DNA from: Planctomycetota bacterium
GTDB lineage: Bacteria > Planctomycetota > E44-bin39
Direction: 5' to 3'
Length of the DNA stretch: 64,000 nt
Assembly: GCA_004376375.1 (NCBI GenBank)
Contig: SOJX01000121.1
Span: 33,491-97,490, forward strand
Shown: piece by piece, positions 24,642 through 32,893 of the stretch
Layout of the letters: each line of letters starts with the position of its first letter
How positions within the stretch are numbered: the stretch's first letter is position 1
Made by a program: the position numbers and the translations under genes
Notes under the pieces: generated by a model
What the model was told of the DNA's origin: nothing
The model's input: only the letters and a program-made list of their open reading frames with translations
Database searches by the model: none

Positions 24642-25202
24642 TTATTTGCTGATATAGTGCTCAATCAGAATTTTTACTCCAAGGGCAATCAGCACGACCC
24701 CCGCCACGGCTTCACACTTCTTGCCGATTATCCTGGACAGGGTTTTGGCGAACAGCATTGCTATCAGGGTGGCAATGCTCGCCGTCGAGCCGATAATAAT
24801 AATCGAAAAAACCAGCGGCGCTTTCGAAGTCGCGAGAGTTACACCGGCGGCCAGCGCGTCGATACTTACCGCGACGGACAGCACTATCAGGCTCAGGCCC
24901 GTCGTCAAATCCTTATCGTCGGCGTGGTCTTCACCGCCCCTGAAAGATTCGTATATCATTTTAATTCCAATAAGCGCGAGCAGGCCGAATGCCAGCCAGT
25001 GGTCGAAGGCCTCGACATAAACCAGCACCAGGGCCCCGGCGGCGAAACCGATCAAGGGCATTGCCGCCTGGAAAAAACCGAAGAAGAACGACAGGCGCAT
25101 TATCTGCAAGGCGCGGTTATGCGTAAGCCCTACGCTTGCGCCGACGGAAAACGCGTCAGCTGCCAGGGCGAATGCAAGGATGGTTATCTCGTAGTATGTC
25201 AC
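24642..25202 (-). CDS. mntP: Manganese efflux pump MntP
   Basis: 186 residues with six transmembrane segments in two symmetrical halves. The family motif with acidic residues in the first helix (LAFALAADAFSVGASVGL, about 8-26) is mirrored in the fourth helix (SVAVSIDALAAGVTLAT). A polar loop (EDHADDKDL) lies between halves. Exports Mn2+ from the cytoplasm. It starts at GTG. I find no yybP-ykoY-type Mn riboswitch upstream; a 14 bp palindrome lies 32 bases before the start. Confidence 0.92.
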   Translation of the reverse strand: MTYYEITILAFALAADAFSVGASVGLTHNRALQIMRLSFFFGFFQAAMPLIGFAAGALVLVYVEAFDHWLAFGLLALIGIKMIYESFRGGEDHADDKDLTTGLSLIVLSVAVSIDALAAGVTLATSKAPLVFSIIIIGSTASIATLIAMLFAKTLSRIIGKKCEAVAGVVLIALGVKILIEHYISK

Positions 25203-25233
25203 GTGTATGCCCGAGTATACAATTATTAGAGCG

Positions 25234-25247
25234 TTTGCAGGTGCAAA
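25234..25247. promoter_or_regulatory. Possible operator, TTTGCA-GG-TGCAAA
   Basis: A perfect 6-2-6 inverted repeat in the divergent gap between mntP and the methyltransferase gene, positioned where a repressor could act on mntP. No regulator gene is nearby; metal control is inference. Confidence 0.3.
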
Positions 25248-25296
25248 TGTAAACTTTTTTTCATCTCAGGACTTCCGTATGACCGGAATATTTAGC

Positions 25297-25325
25297 TTTA
25301 CACTTTATACGCGGATTGTTAAAAT
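25297..25325 (+). promoter_or_regulatory. Promoter of the methyltransferase gene, nearly leaderless
   Basis: TTTACA (25297-25302), 17 bases, TAAAAT (25320-25325). Initiation would fall at or next to the ATG at 25333, which has no good ribosome binding site. Confidence 0.5.
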
Positions 25326-25332
25326 CCGGAAT

Positions 25333-26127
25333 ATGTGCCCCGAAAAATCGCGGGAAATTAACCTTACGCTCGACCAGGTCCAGAGCGCGCTCCTTTCGTT
25401 CGACCAGAAGGTGGTGGAGAAAAAACTCGGCAAGCACGAGGTTATCGAGAAATACTTCGAGCTCCAGGCGAGGCTCGCCGCGTTCAGCCAGGGTGAGCCC
25501 AACCCCGCCTACTCGCAGGACGATTCGAAAATACTGCCCGTCGGCGTTTACAGGTTCACGACCGGCATGCAGCACGTGATTCCGTTCGCCGGCATCAAAC
25601 GGAACGACGCGGTGCTCGACGTCGGGTGCGGCATCGGCGCCGACGCATATTTCGCCGCCGTGGCGTCCGGCCCGCTCGGTCGCGTCCTTGGAATAGACGT
25701 CTGCGGTTATCTTATCGACCGGGCCAAGGCATGGGCGGCCGACAAAGGGTTTCGGCACGTCAGGTTCGTGCACGGACCGGCGGAGGAGCTTCCGCTTTCC
25801 GACCGCATCATCGACGCCGCGGTACTCAACCATTCTTTTCATCTGATGGACCACGAGCAGGTGATAAAGGAACTCGCCCGCGTGATGAAGCGGATGGGGC
25901 GGGTAATAATCGCCGACGTTTTCCGGCAGCCGGATGCGCCTCCCAAAAAAGGCGCTTTCGAGCAGCCGTCGAACTGGATACACTTCGCCGCCGGCGCGAA
26001 AAGTTTCGATGAATACCGCGAAATGGCGAAGAAATACGGCTTCCATTCCTCCCGCTTCGTGCGCTCCTCGGGAGCTGATCCCTCCTGCGGTTGCATGATA
26101 ATCGAGCGGATGCCGACTTTGGCCTGA
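25333..26127 (+). CDS. SAM-dependent methyltransferase (class I)
   Basis: 264 residues from the ATG at 25333; an ATG at 25279 is in frame but lies upstream of the likely promoter. The SAM-binding motif VLDVGCGIGADAYFAA is near residue 96, the acidic loop GIDVCGY near 122, and LNHSFHLMDHEQVIKELARV near 173 matches the UbiE/Methyltransf_11 type. The N-terminal 80 residues (NLTLDQVQSALLSFDQKVVE) are an unrecognised helical extension. It ends SCGCMIIERM, with paired cysteines. Substrate unknown. Confidence 0.8.
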   Translation: MCPEKSREINLTLDQVQSALLSFDQKVVEKKLGKHEVIEKYFELQARLAAFSQGEPNPAYSQDDSKILPVGVYRFTTGMQHVIPFAGIKRNDAVLDVGCGIGADAYFAAVASGPLGRVLGIDVCGYLIDRAKAWAADKGFRHVRFVHGPAEELPLSDRIIDAAVLNHSFHLMDHEQVIKELARVMKRMGRVIIADVFRQPDAPPKKGAFEQPSNWIHFAAGAKSFDEYREMAKKYGFHSSRFVRSSGADPSCGCMIIERMPTLA

Positions 26128-26145
26128 CGAGCGTCGAACGTCATT

Positions 26146-26265
26146 TAATTGTTAATTGAAAATTGAAAATTGATAATTGATAATTCTTTCAATTCGCAAT
26201 TCTCAATATTCAATTTTCAATTCGCAATTCTCAATATTCAATTTTCAATTCTAAATCCGCAATCG
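26146..26265. repeat. Inverted tandem array, ATTGAAA/ATTGATA then TCTCAAT units
   Basis: A left part with AATTGAAAATTGATAATTG (26156-26180) is followed by reverse-complement TTCGCAATTCTCAATATTC units (26190-26262). Same family as the array at 22.2 kb. Confidence 0.85.
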
Positions 26266-26272
26266 AAATGAC

Positions 26273-26301
26273 TTGCATTAGCTCAAACACGCTGCTAAAA
26301 T
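26273..26301 (+). promoter_or_regulatory. Promoter of the SurA/PpiD-like gene
   Basis: TTGCAT (26273-26278), 17 bases, TAAAAT (26296-26301), about 50 bases before the ATG. Confidence 0.6.
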
Positions 26302-26352
26302 GTCATGACAATAGGGAATTAAACACGGAAAGTTCCTGCCCCGGAGTAATTT

Positions 26353-29145
26353 ATGGGAAAAGTTAAAAGGCCGATAATCTTTTCGTTTTTCCGAAAGCAC
26401 ATGAAGACCTTCCTCTGGCCGATAGCGCTGATTCTGATTTTCTCGTTCGGCATAACGTTTACGATGGGCCAGGTGATCGAGAACTGGTTCAACGCCGCTT
26501 TCGAGATTTTTGGCGATACGTTGACGGGGGAAGCGTATCAGAGCATTCGAAGCGAGCTCATCCTGATGCAAAGGGTGCGGGGATATGTACCGGACGTTTC
26601 GGAAGAGGAAGTATGGGCATATTACTGCGAGCGATACGAGATGGACCGGCTCGGAGTCGCCCTTCCCGAATATGAATTCGCGATGTCTATGAGGCGCAAC
26701 TACGCCGTTTACAGGCTCCGGCAGTGGATTCGCGAACGCGCCAGGGGCAACGAGCAGATGGCCGAGCAGATGTGGAGGCAGTTTCAGAACCTGCCGCCCG
26801 ATCAGCAGCAGCAGCAACTGGGCAGGTTTCAATACGACGAGGCGGATTACTTCCGGATTCTCAGCCTCAGCGGCATCCGCGTCTCCGACCACCTCACGGG
26901 CAGCAGAATGATGATGCGGCTTGAAAAGTTTCAGAACCTTATCGCCGGCAGCGCCAAGGCGACGACGGCCGACCTCTATAAAATGTACCAGGACCAGTTC
27001 CACCGCCGCAAGGTCGAAATCGCATGTTTCTCGTCGAACGACTTCAAATCTTCCATTACGCCGGAGGAAAAGGATCTGCAGGCCTTCTACGACGACAACA
27101 GGGAAAAATACTTCGCCGAAAAAGAGCGCATAGACGTCCAGTACGTTTTCGGAAGACCCGCCGACTTCGAGGAGCGTCTGTTGCACCTCCAGGGAGAACC
27201 GACCGAAGAGGAACTGAAAAAATACTACGAGGATCACAAGAGGACGGACTACATCGATTATGAAGCCCAGGATGAGCGCGATAAACGGCTGAAAGAAGAA
27301 AAAAAGCGCAAGAAGGAAAGGGAGGACGCGGAGCGGATAAAGAAAGCCGAAGAAGAGTTGAAGAAACTGGAAGAGGAAGCAAAGAAGAAAGATGCTGAAA
27401 AGACGGGCAAGGAACCGGCGAAAACGGAAGAAAAACCCGGGGAAGACGGGACGAAAAAAGACGAAGGAAAAATCCCCGAAGCGCCGCCGGTCGAGAAGAA
27501 GCCTGACGCCGCTCCCGAAAAGGAAAAACCTTCCGAAGGGAAGACGCCCGAGCCGGCCAAACCTGAAAAGCCTTCGTCCGAGGGCGGGGGCGCGGCGCCC
27601 GGCGCTTTTGAGCAGGACATGAGTTTTTCCATCCTGGAAGAGGCGCCTTCCGGGCCTCCTCAAGGCGACACGCCTGTTGAAAAACCGAAAGACGGCGAAC
27701 AGGAGAAACCGGAAAAGACGGAGCCGCCGGCGCCCGACCTGAAAAAAGATGAGAAGAAACAGCCGGCTGCGAAGTTGCCCGGTCCGGACAAGGCTGATAA
27801 GGAAAAACCTGCTGAAGAAAAAAAAGCGGGCGGGGAAAGTACGATGCCCGCGAAAAAGCTCGCACCGCCGCGCAGACCGAAGCCCCCGGGAAGAATATAC
27901 AGGAAGTTAGAGGACGTGAAGGCTGACGTCAGGCGCAAGCTGATGCGCGACCGTACCCGCGAGGCCCTCGACAACGCCTTCTCGGACTTCTCGGCCGCGC
28001 TTGCCGCCGAGGTGGACCGCGCCGCCCTGGAGGGCCGCGGCGAATCGGGCGTCGAGTTCGTAACGGTGAAACAGCTTGCCGGGCACTGCGGCCTCACCGC
28101 GGTTCACACGGGGCTGATCGACGAGTTCAGGGCGGGGTCGCTTGAAGACATCGGGCGGCAGACCGCCGTCACCGACCTGTTTGTCAAGGGGCGTATCGGT
28201 GTATTCAGCGGCATTACGGATATCGGCAGAGGACAGAAGATGATTGTCCGGCTCCTCCAGCGCCGCCGGGCCATGACGCCGAAGCTCGACGAAGAAAACG
28301 TGCGCAAGAACGCGCGCCGCATTTATATCGTTGAGAAGGCCGCCGAGGCCGCAAAAAAAGCCGCTGAGGATTTTGTCGCGCTGGAGAAGGAAAAGGGCCT
28401 CGACGAATCGATTCGCGAAAAAGGAGTCGAGGTGCTGACGACCGATTCCCTTCGGCGCGCGGCGTTCGGCGGAAAGCTCGAGGCGATCAGCGGCATAGAT
28501 TCCTATTATCTTCTCAACCATGTTTTCTCGGTCCAGAATGCCGGCGAATGGACGGGAGTGCTCGAGATGGAGCAGGAACCCGCGCCCGAGCTCGAAGGCG
28601 ACCGGCTCGCCGCTTTCCTGTGCGAGAAACGCTACTATATAGTCAAATGCCTCCAGATCGAACCCGCCGGCCCGGAAGGTTTCGCCGGCGAGATCTTGCG
28701 GCTGCAGGCGGACCATGTCTCGAGGAATTGCAGAAGGTATTTCTACAGCCTCTGGCGTGACGATGTCAAGAAGCGGTCGAACCTGAAGCGCCTGAACTGG
28801 AAGCACGGAGACGTGCGGAATTATAACGAGGGCAGGGCGCGGGAACGGCTGGGTAGAATCGTGGATGCACAGAAGGACTTCTTCACGCAGTACAAACGGT
28901 ACGCGACGCTCGAGGAACTCGCGGACCCGAACCGTTACGAGGGTGTGTACCTGTATCCGACCGACCTCGGCGAGCGCGACGGATACGGCATCAAGCTGAC
29001 CGTGAAGTACACGGGTTACAACGCGACGGCCGAGCCGGTTAAGCCCGGGCTCGAAGGCACCGGCAACCGCATCTTCAAGGTTGACGAGTCCGGCGAGATA
29101 GAAACGGGCGAACCGCTCGAAAAAGAATCTGAAAGCGAAACTTAA
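26353..29145 (+). CDS. SurA/PpiD-like membrane-anchored protein with charged insert and pilin-like tail
   Basis: 930 residues. A short cytoplasmic start and one anchor helix (about 18-38, FLWPIALILIFSFGITFTMG) resemble PpiD. Residues 45-300 look like the SurA/PpiD N-terminal chaperone region (EEDLQAFYDDNREKYFAE-type stretch near 238). A Lys/Glu/Pro-rich low-complexity block (about 309-512) stands where a parvulin domain would be expected. A helical segment resumes the PpiD pattern (KADVRRKLMRDRTREALDNA, near 525). The last 95 residues (AQKDFFTQYKRYATLEELAD; DGYGIKLTVKYTGYNATAEP) resemble the globular part of type II/IV pseudopilins. Likely a periplasmic folding or secretion factor; enzymatic activity is doubtful. 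Confidence 0.65.
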   Translation: MGKVKRPIIFSFFRKHMKTFLWPIALILIFSFGITFTMGQVIENWFNAAFEIFGDTLTGEAYQSIRSELILMQRVRGYVPDVSEEEVWAYYCERYEMDRLGVALPEYEFAMSMRRNYAVYRLRQWIRERARGNEQMAEQMWRQFQNLPPDQQQQQLGRFQYDEADYFRILSLSGIRVSDHLTGSRMMMRLEKFQNLIAGSAKATTADLYKMYQDQFHRRKVEIACFSSNDFKSSITPEEKDLQAFYDDNREKYFAEKERIDVQYVFGRPADFEERLLHLQGEPTEEELKKYYEDHKRTDYIDYEAQDERDKRLKEEKKRKKEREDAERIKKAEEELKKLEEEAKKKDAEKTGKEPAKTEEKPGEDGTKKDEGKIPEAPPVEKKPDAAPEKEKPSEGKTPEPAKPEKPSSEGGGAAPGAFEQDMSFSILEEAPSGPPQGDTPVEKPKDGEQEKPEKTEPPAPDLKKDEKKQPAAKLPGPDKADKEKPAEEKKAGGESTMPAKKLAPPRRPKPPGRIYRKLEDVKADVRRKLMRDRTREALDNAFSDFSAALAAEVDRAALEGRGESGVEFVTVKQLAGHCGLTAVHTGLIDEFRAGSLEDIGRQTAVTDLFVKGRIGVFSGITDIGRGQKMIVRLLQRRRAMTPKLDEENVRKNARRIYIVEKAAEAAKKAAEDFVALEKEKGLDESIREKGVEVLTTDSLRRAAFGGKLEAISGIDSYYLLNHVFSVQNAGEWTGVLEMEQEPAPELEGDRLAAFLCEKRYYIVKCLQIEPAGPEGFAGEILRLQADHVSRNCRRYFYSLWRDDVKKRSNLKRLNWKHGDVRNYNEGRARERLGRIVDAQKDFFTQYKRYATLEELADPNRYEGVYLYPTDLGERDGYGIKLTVKYTGYNATAEPVKPGLEGTGNRIFKVDESGEIETGEPLEKESESET

Positions 29146-29218
29146 ATTCGGAATCTTTCCGCGATAAAACCGGCGGGCGCCGTTGCCGAAATTTTTTTTT
29201 CAAGAAACCGAAAAGGCC

Positions 29219-29246
29219 TTGACAAAAATTCGTAGAAGACTATAAT
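29219..29246 (+). promoter_or_regulatory. Consensus promoter of the Lys-rich protein gene
   Basis: TTGACA (29219-29224), 16 bases, TATAAT (29241-29246): both boxes are perfect consensus. Initiation near 29253 gives a 46-base leader with AAAGGAG. Predicts strong constitutive transcription. Confidence 0.9.
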
Positions 29247-29298
29247 AACAAGAACATTCGGGTGAAGGTAACCCGAAGCGACCAGAAAGGAGTGAGGT

Positions 29299-29457
29299 AT
29301 GGTGAAGAAGAAAGCGAAGAAGAAGGCTAAACCGAGGAAGCAGGCAAAGAAGAAAGCGGCTCCGAAGAAGAAACGGAAAAAAGCGACCAAGAAGAAAGCA
29401 AAGAAGAAAGCCGCTCCGAAGAAAAAAGCAAAGAGGAAGAAGAGAAAGAAGAAATAG
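29299..29457 (+). CDS. Lysine-rich histone H1-like small basic protein (52 aa)
   Basis: 52 residues: by count 31 Lys, 4 Arg, 10 Ala, 3 Pro and no acidic residue. It is built from KKKA and KKAAPKKK repeats, as in the C-terminal tail of histone H1 and in chlamydial Hc1/Hc2-type or other bacterial H1-like proteins. It probably binds DNA non-specifically as a nucleoid protein, or RNA. AAAGGAG stands seven bases before the ATG, a perfect consensus promoter precedes it and a strong terminator follows, so it is a self-contained, highly expressed gene. The low complexity makes family assignment uncertain. Confidence 0.8.
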   Translation: MVKKKAKKKAKPRKQAKKKAAPKKKRKKATKKKAKKKAAPKKKAKRKKRKKK

Positions 29458-29463
29458 CCTTCG

Positions 29464-29515
29464 CAAACGAAAGAGAGAGAGCAGGGACGTGTGTCTCTGC
29501 TCTCTTTCGTTTTAA
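29464..29515 (+). terminator. Rho-independent terminator of the Lys-rich protein gene
   Basis: AACGAAAGAGAG...GCAGGGAC pairs with GTCTCTGCTCTCTTTCGTT across a GTGT loop, followed by TT and AACGG. Long, nearly complete stem beginning about nine bases after the stop. Confidence 0.85.
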
Positions 29516-29556
29516 CGGGAGTTTATTCGGGCCGGGTCGGGGCGCGGCTCTTCACG

Positions 29557-31320
29557 TCAGTTGAAAAAGTCGGTAACCTCTTTGTCGCCGGAGCCTTCCG
29601 CCGGTGGCTCAGGCAGGTCGGGCGGTTCGGGCATGTCCGGCATGTCCGTCGTTTCCGGCGGTTCCGGCGGTTCGGGCATGTCCGGCATTTCCGGCATTTC
29701 CGTCGTTTCAGGGGATTTAGCGGCTTTATCTTCGCTATTCTCTGTATCGGCAATCTTTTCGGCCAGCTCTGCCACGCGTGCCCCCCTGGCTGAAAGCTTT
29801 TCCGACAATTCTGTTATGCGCTCGTTGCGAACCGCGACAAGCTTGTTCAACTCATCGATCTTGTGCCTGGCTTCGTTCAGATTTTTTTCCATTTCGGAGT
29901 GCTGCTTCGCCATTTCGTCATGTTCGGCTTTTGAGGCGGCAAGTTTTTCTTTCAACTCCTCGCTGGCGGGTTTTGTCTTCCCCATCTTCTTGATTTTGTT
30001 ATTTAATTCTTCCACCAGTTTTTCGGAGTCGGCGAGCTTTCCTGTCAGTTTTTCCAGCTCGTTTTTCTTTTCCTCGAGCTCGCCCCCGGCCAGGTCGCGT
30101 TCTTTCGCCGCTTCGTCTGACTTCCGGGCGTTTTCATTCAATCCGGCAATCTGCTTTTCGTATTCGGCAAGTTTTTCTTTCTGTTCCTTGAGCTTGCGGT
30201 TATTTTCTTCCGCTTCCTTTTTAATTTTCTTCCGTTCCTCGTCGATTGCCTTGAATTTTTCTTCGGCCTCGGATCTGGTTTTCAGCGATTCGTCCTCGAC
30301 CTTGCCGAGCGCCTCGAGCGCGTCGCTGATTTCTTTTATCCGCCCGTCACGTTCGGTTAGCTGCTTGCGCAGCTTCTTGATATCGCCTCGCCTCTCTTCG
30401 AGTTTGTCCGCCGTCTGCTTGTGGTTGGCACCCAGCGTTTCGAGTTTTGATTTGAGCTCCTCTTCGCGCCGGGCTGCGTCGGGATCATCGCGCATCTTTT
30501 CAAGCGACTTTTTGAGCTCGGAAATGGTTTCGTCGCGGTCGGCGATCCTGGCGCTGAGGCGCTCCACTTCGCGTGTGAACTTTTCGACCTCCTTGGCGAG
30601 GCCCTTGCGCTCTTCGAACGCCGCCTTGTATTTCTGCTGGGCGTCGGCCTCGCGTTCCATTGCCGCGGCGAGGCGGCCCTTTATGCGCTCGCATTCGCTC
30701 TCGAGGCTTTTTTTTGCCGCGCGCGCCTCGTCGAGCCAGCGCGTCGATTGCGAAAGGTCGGCGGAAAGGCTGTGAAGGTCTTTGTGATGTTCAGCTATTT
30801 CGGCGGAGAGACGGCGTTTCTCCTCCTGCGCGGACGTCAGCTCGGTCGCCCTTTCCGCGAGCTGCAGGTTTACGGACTTGAGCTCTCTGGTAAGGCTTTC
30901 CACTTTTCGCTCGAGCTCCGTTTTTTCGCGCTCCGCTGACTCGCGGTCGAACTCGACCTGCTCCGTCTCGGAGAGCCTTCGCTCGAGGCGCTCGCGTTTA
31001 CGCAGCTCGGTTTCGTAGCGCGATTCCGCGTCGGACCGGGCATCCTTGAGCTCCCGAAGCTCCTGTTTGAAGCCGGCCGCTTCTTCGTGCAGCCGGGCGT
31101 ACAGGTCCGCCTTTTCCTTCGACCCGTGCAGCTCGAAGCGGATGTCGTCGATTTCCTGCTCCCGCAGCTTCAGGGCGCGCCGGAGACGCCTGTTTTCCCT
31201 CAGCGCGTCTTCAAGCCTTTCAATCGCCTCGATCGAGATTTCCGCCGCGTCCCTGAGCGATTGCGCGTCGCGGATAAACTGCTCGGAGTTCTGGATACTG
31301 CGTTTGGGTTCGTCAGGCAT
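29557..31320 (-). CDS. Long coiled-coil protein with Pro/Glu-rich C-terminal tail
   Basis: 587 residues. After about 30 residues the protein is heptad-rich helix to about residue 530 (for example LRRALKLREQEIDDIRFEL), rich in Glu, Lys, Arg and Leu, with no nucleotide-binding motif, so it is not a complete SMC protein. The tail (about 540-575) is a repetitive EMPEMPDMPEPPEPPET-type sequence, then EVTDFFN. No signal peptide, so cytoplasmic. Probably structural or a scaffold. It is head-to-head with the pseudo-receiver gene, which also ends in a coiled coil; a functional link is only a guess. Confidence 0.75.
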   Translation of the reverse strand: MPDEPKRSIQNSEQFIRDAQSLRDAAEISIEAIERLEDALRENRRLRRALKLREQEIDDIRFELHGSKEKADLYARLHEEAAGFKQELRELKDARSDAESRYETELRKRERLERRLSETEQVEFDRESAEREKTELERKVESLTRELKSVNLQLAERATELTSAQEEKRRLSAEIAEHHKDLHSLSADLSQSTRWLDEARAAKKSLESECERIKGRLAAAMEREADAQQKYKAAFEERKGLAKEVEKFTREVERLSARIADRDETISELKKSLEKMRDDPDAARREEELKSKLETLGANHKQTADKLEERRGDIKKLRKQLTERDGRIKEISDALEALGKVEDESLKTRSEAEEKFKAIDEERKKIKKEAEENNRKLKEQKEKLAEYEKQIAGLNENARKSDEAAKERDLAGGELEEKKNELEKLTGKLADSEKLVEELNNKIKKMGKTKPASEELKEKLAASKAEHDEMAKQHSEMEKNLNEARHKIDELNKLVAVRNERITELSEKLSARGARVAELAEKIADTENSEDKAAKSPETTEMPEMPDMPEPPEPPETTDMPDMPEPPDLPEPPAEGSGDKEVTDFFN

Positions 31321-31511
31321 CTTCCGTTATCCTGAAAACAGCACGTTGCCCTTCTGCGATATTTTAGCTGACGCGCCCGCCCAACGCAAGCGCGAAAACC
31401 GGCTCTTGCAATTCTGACCGCCCGCATGTATGATTTGTACCGGGGAAAGGTTACTTTTCCTGAAGGAAGGTCTCCCGGCGTGCCGATATAAGAAATGGAA
31501 AGTCACAGCCG

Positions 31512-31585
31512 CTAACAGTGGTTAGTGGTTAGTAGTTAGTGGTTTTTCTTCACTAACGACAAACGACTAACCACTAACGACTAAT
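31512..31585. repeat. Inverted tandem array, GGTTAGT units with 20 bp core
   Basis: GTGGTTAGTGGTTAGTAGTTAGT (left arm, 23 bases, 7 bp period) leads into the core GGTTTTTCTTCACTAACGAC (31541-31560), then reverse-complement units AACGACTAACCACTAACGAC. The same 20-base core stands at 42025-42044. Confidence 0.9.
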
Positions 31586-31599
31586 GGAGCCGGGTATTT

Positions 31600-32739
31600 A
31601 TGTTTTCCGTTTTAGTCATTGACGCCGACGCCGAATTTCAGCGTGTTCTTGCCCATGAATTCAAGCAGCAGGAATGCGGCGTCCTGCCTGCAGGCGACGC
31701 CTCGGCCGCGGTGGGTATGCTGGGAAGGCACAGGGTTGACGCCGTTGTGGCCGGCACCCCGGAGCTTCTCCGCGATTTCCTCGAGGGCGATGCGCGTGCC
31801 AGCATGCTGCCGCTCGTTGTTCTGGAGGAGTCGAAAGGAGCGGCGAAGGAGATTGTGGGCGGCAAGTATGAGGCGCTTCCGCGTTCCGCGCAGCCGAAAG
31901 AAGTCGCCCGCCGCGTGTTCCAGATGCTTGTGCTCGAGAGCGGCATCTGGGACGGGGCCGACCGGCTCGACCAGATGATAGATGAGACGAAAGGGCTGCT
32001 GGGGGACCTTCACGCCCGGCTTCTTGACAGCATAGCGGAATCTGAAAAAGCCGAACAGCTTTCCGCGAAAACCGAGGAGGAGGAGGCCGAGCAGACTGCG
32101 ACGGAACGGCAACGTGAAGTCGCGCTTGTCCCGGCCGACATTCGGGAGGAGCTTGGCGTTCTTATAGTTACCGAGGTGCCCGAGGGAGCCGAGGCCATGC
32201 TCGAAGCTTTCAAGGCGCGGGACTACAAAGCCCGGAGCGCGCCCAACGGCCAGGTCGCGCTGGAGATGATGCGCGAGGAGCAGCCTCACATACTTATCAC
32301 GGAGCTTCGCCTGCCCGTCCTTTCCGGGAAGGCATTGATTGCGATTACGCAGAAGGAATTCCGCGAGACCGCCGTAACCGTCGTAACGGATCATCCTGAT
32401 GACCTTCCGCTCAAGCGGGCGTTTACGCTCGGCGTGGACGAGTATCTGACGAAGCCTTTCGAAAATGACGACCTGATATTCACGGCCGAGCGCGCTTATT
32501 ACCGCCGACGCGCGCTTATCAGCGAAACGCTCCAGTCCGACCGGATACGCAAGCTGGAACGCGAGTTCAGCCGCCTCCGACAGCGAGAGACCTCGCTGAA
32601 GGGTGAGCTGTCCGGCTCAAGGGACCGCGAGACCAAGCTCAGGCAGGAACTCATCTCCGCCAGAAAAGCGATTGCTGAAATCAAGGAAACTCTCGACAGC
32701 TCGGGCGGACTGAGAAAACTGCTCGGCCTGGAAGACTAG
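31600..32739 (+). CDS. Double pseudo-receiver protein with C-terminal coiled coil
   Basis: 379 residues. Residues 1-115 and 180-300 both have the CheY-like receiver fold. In the second, the phospho-accepting Asp is replaced by Glu (ILITELRLPVLSG instead of a ...D.xMP... pattern) and the acidic pair is TE (IVTEVP), while the switch Thr (VVTDHP) and the Lys of YLTKPF remain. In the first, the pocket DAD is kept (VIDADAE) but the acceptor position reads AGTPE. Neither should be normally phosphorylated. Residues 305-365 form a coiled coil. Probably an output or scaffold protein of a signalling complex. Confidence 0.8.
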   Translation: MFSVLVIDADAEFQRVLAHEFKQQECGVLPAGDASAAVGMLGRHRVDAVVAGTPELLRDFLEGDARASMLPLVVLEESKGAAKEIVGGKYEALPRSAQPKEVARRVFQMLVLESGIWDGADRLDQMIDETKGLLGDLHARLLDSIAESEKAEQLSAKTEEEEAEQTATERQREVALVPADIREELGVLIVTEVPEGAEAMLEAFKARDYKARSAPNGQVALEMMREEQPHILITELRLPVLSGKALIAITQKEFRETAVTVVTDHPDDLPLKRAFTLGVDEYLTKPFENDDLIFTAERAYYRRRALISETLQSDRIRKLEREFSRLRQRETSLKGELSGSRDRETKLRQELISARKAIAEIKETLDSSGGLRKLLGLED

Positions 32740-32820
32740 GCATAAGGAAACAAGGAAACAAGGAAACAAGGGAATAAGGGAATAAGGGAAAAAGGGAAAA
32801 AGGAAACAAGGCATAAGGTA
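32740..32820. repeat. Tandem array, GGAAACAA and GGGAATAA units
   Basis: GGAAACAA repeated (32746-32770), then GGGAATAA and GGGAAAAA units, then GGAAACAAGGCATAAGG. Same family as the array at 35.74 kb. Period about 8. No inverted arm here. Confidence 0.85.
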
Positions 32821-32831
32821 ATTTGTTTGCG

Positions 32832-32856
32832 GCCGCGCTTGCGCGGCGTTTTTTTT
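32832..32856 (+). terminator. Rho-independent terminator after the pseudo-receiver gene
   Basis: GCCGCGC-TT-GCGCGGC stem followed by G and eight T. Confidence 0.8.
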
Positions 32857-32863
32857 ATATATT

Positions 32864-32892
32864 GTGGGGGCAAGGCATGCCTTGCCCCTACG
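32864..32892. repeat. GTAGGGGC-class palindrome
   Basis: TGGGGGCAAGGCATGCCTTGCCCCTA, a near-perfect palindrome centred on GCATGC. The same palindrome stands at 45.47 kb. Confidence 0.85.
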
Positions 32893-32893
32893 T

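Noticed and set aside
24642..25340. yybP-ykoY manganese riboswitch before mntP
   Set aside because: The leader is short and lacks the conserved paired loops; only a small palindrome is seen.
26278..27663. 461-codon minus-strand frame rich in Phe/Leu/Arg
   Set aside because: Antisense of the Lys/Glu block of the PpiD-like gene.
29561..30775. 404-codon Ser/Phe-rich frame on the plus strand
   Set aside because: Exact antisense of the coiled-coil gene; Ser/Phe-rich repeats are what Glu/Lys-rich helices give when read on the other strand.
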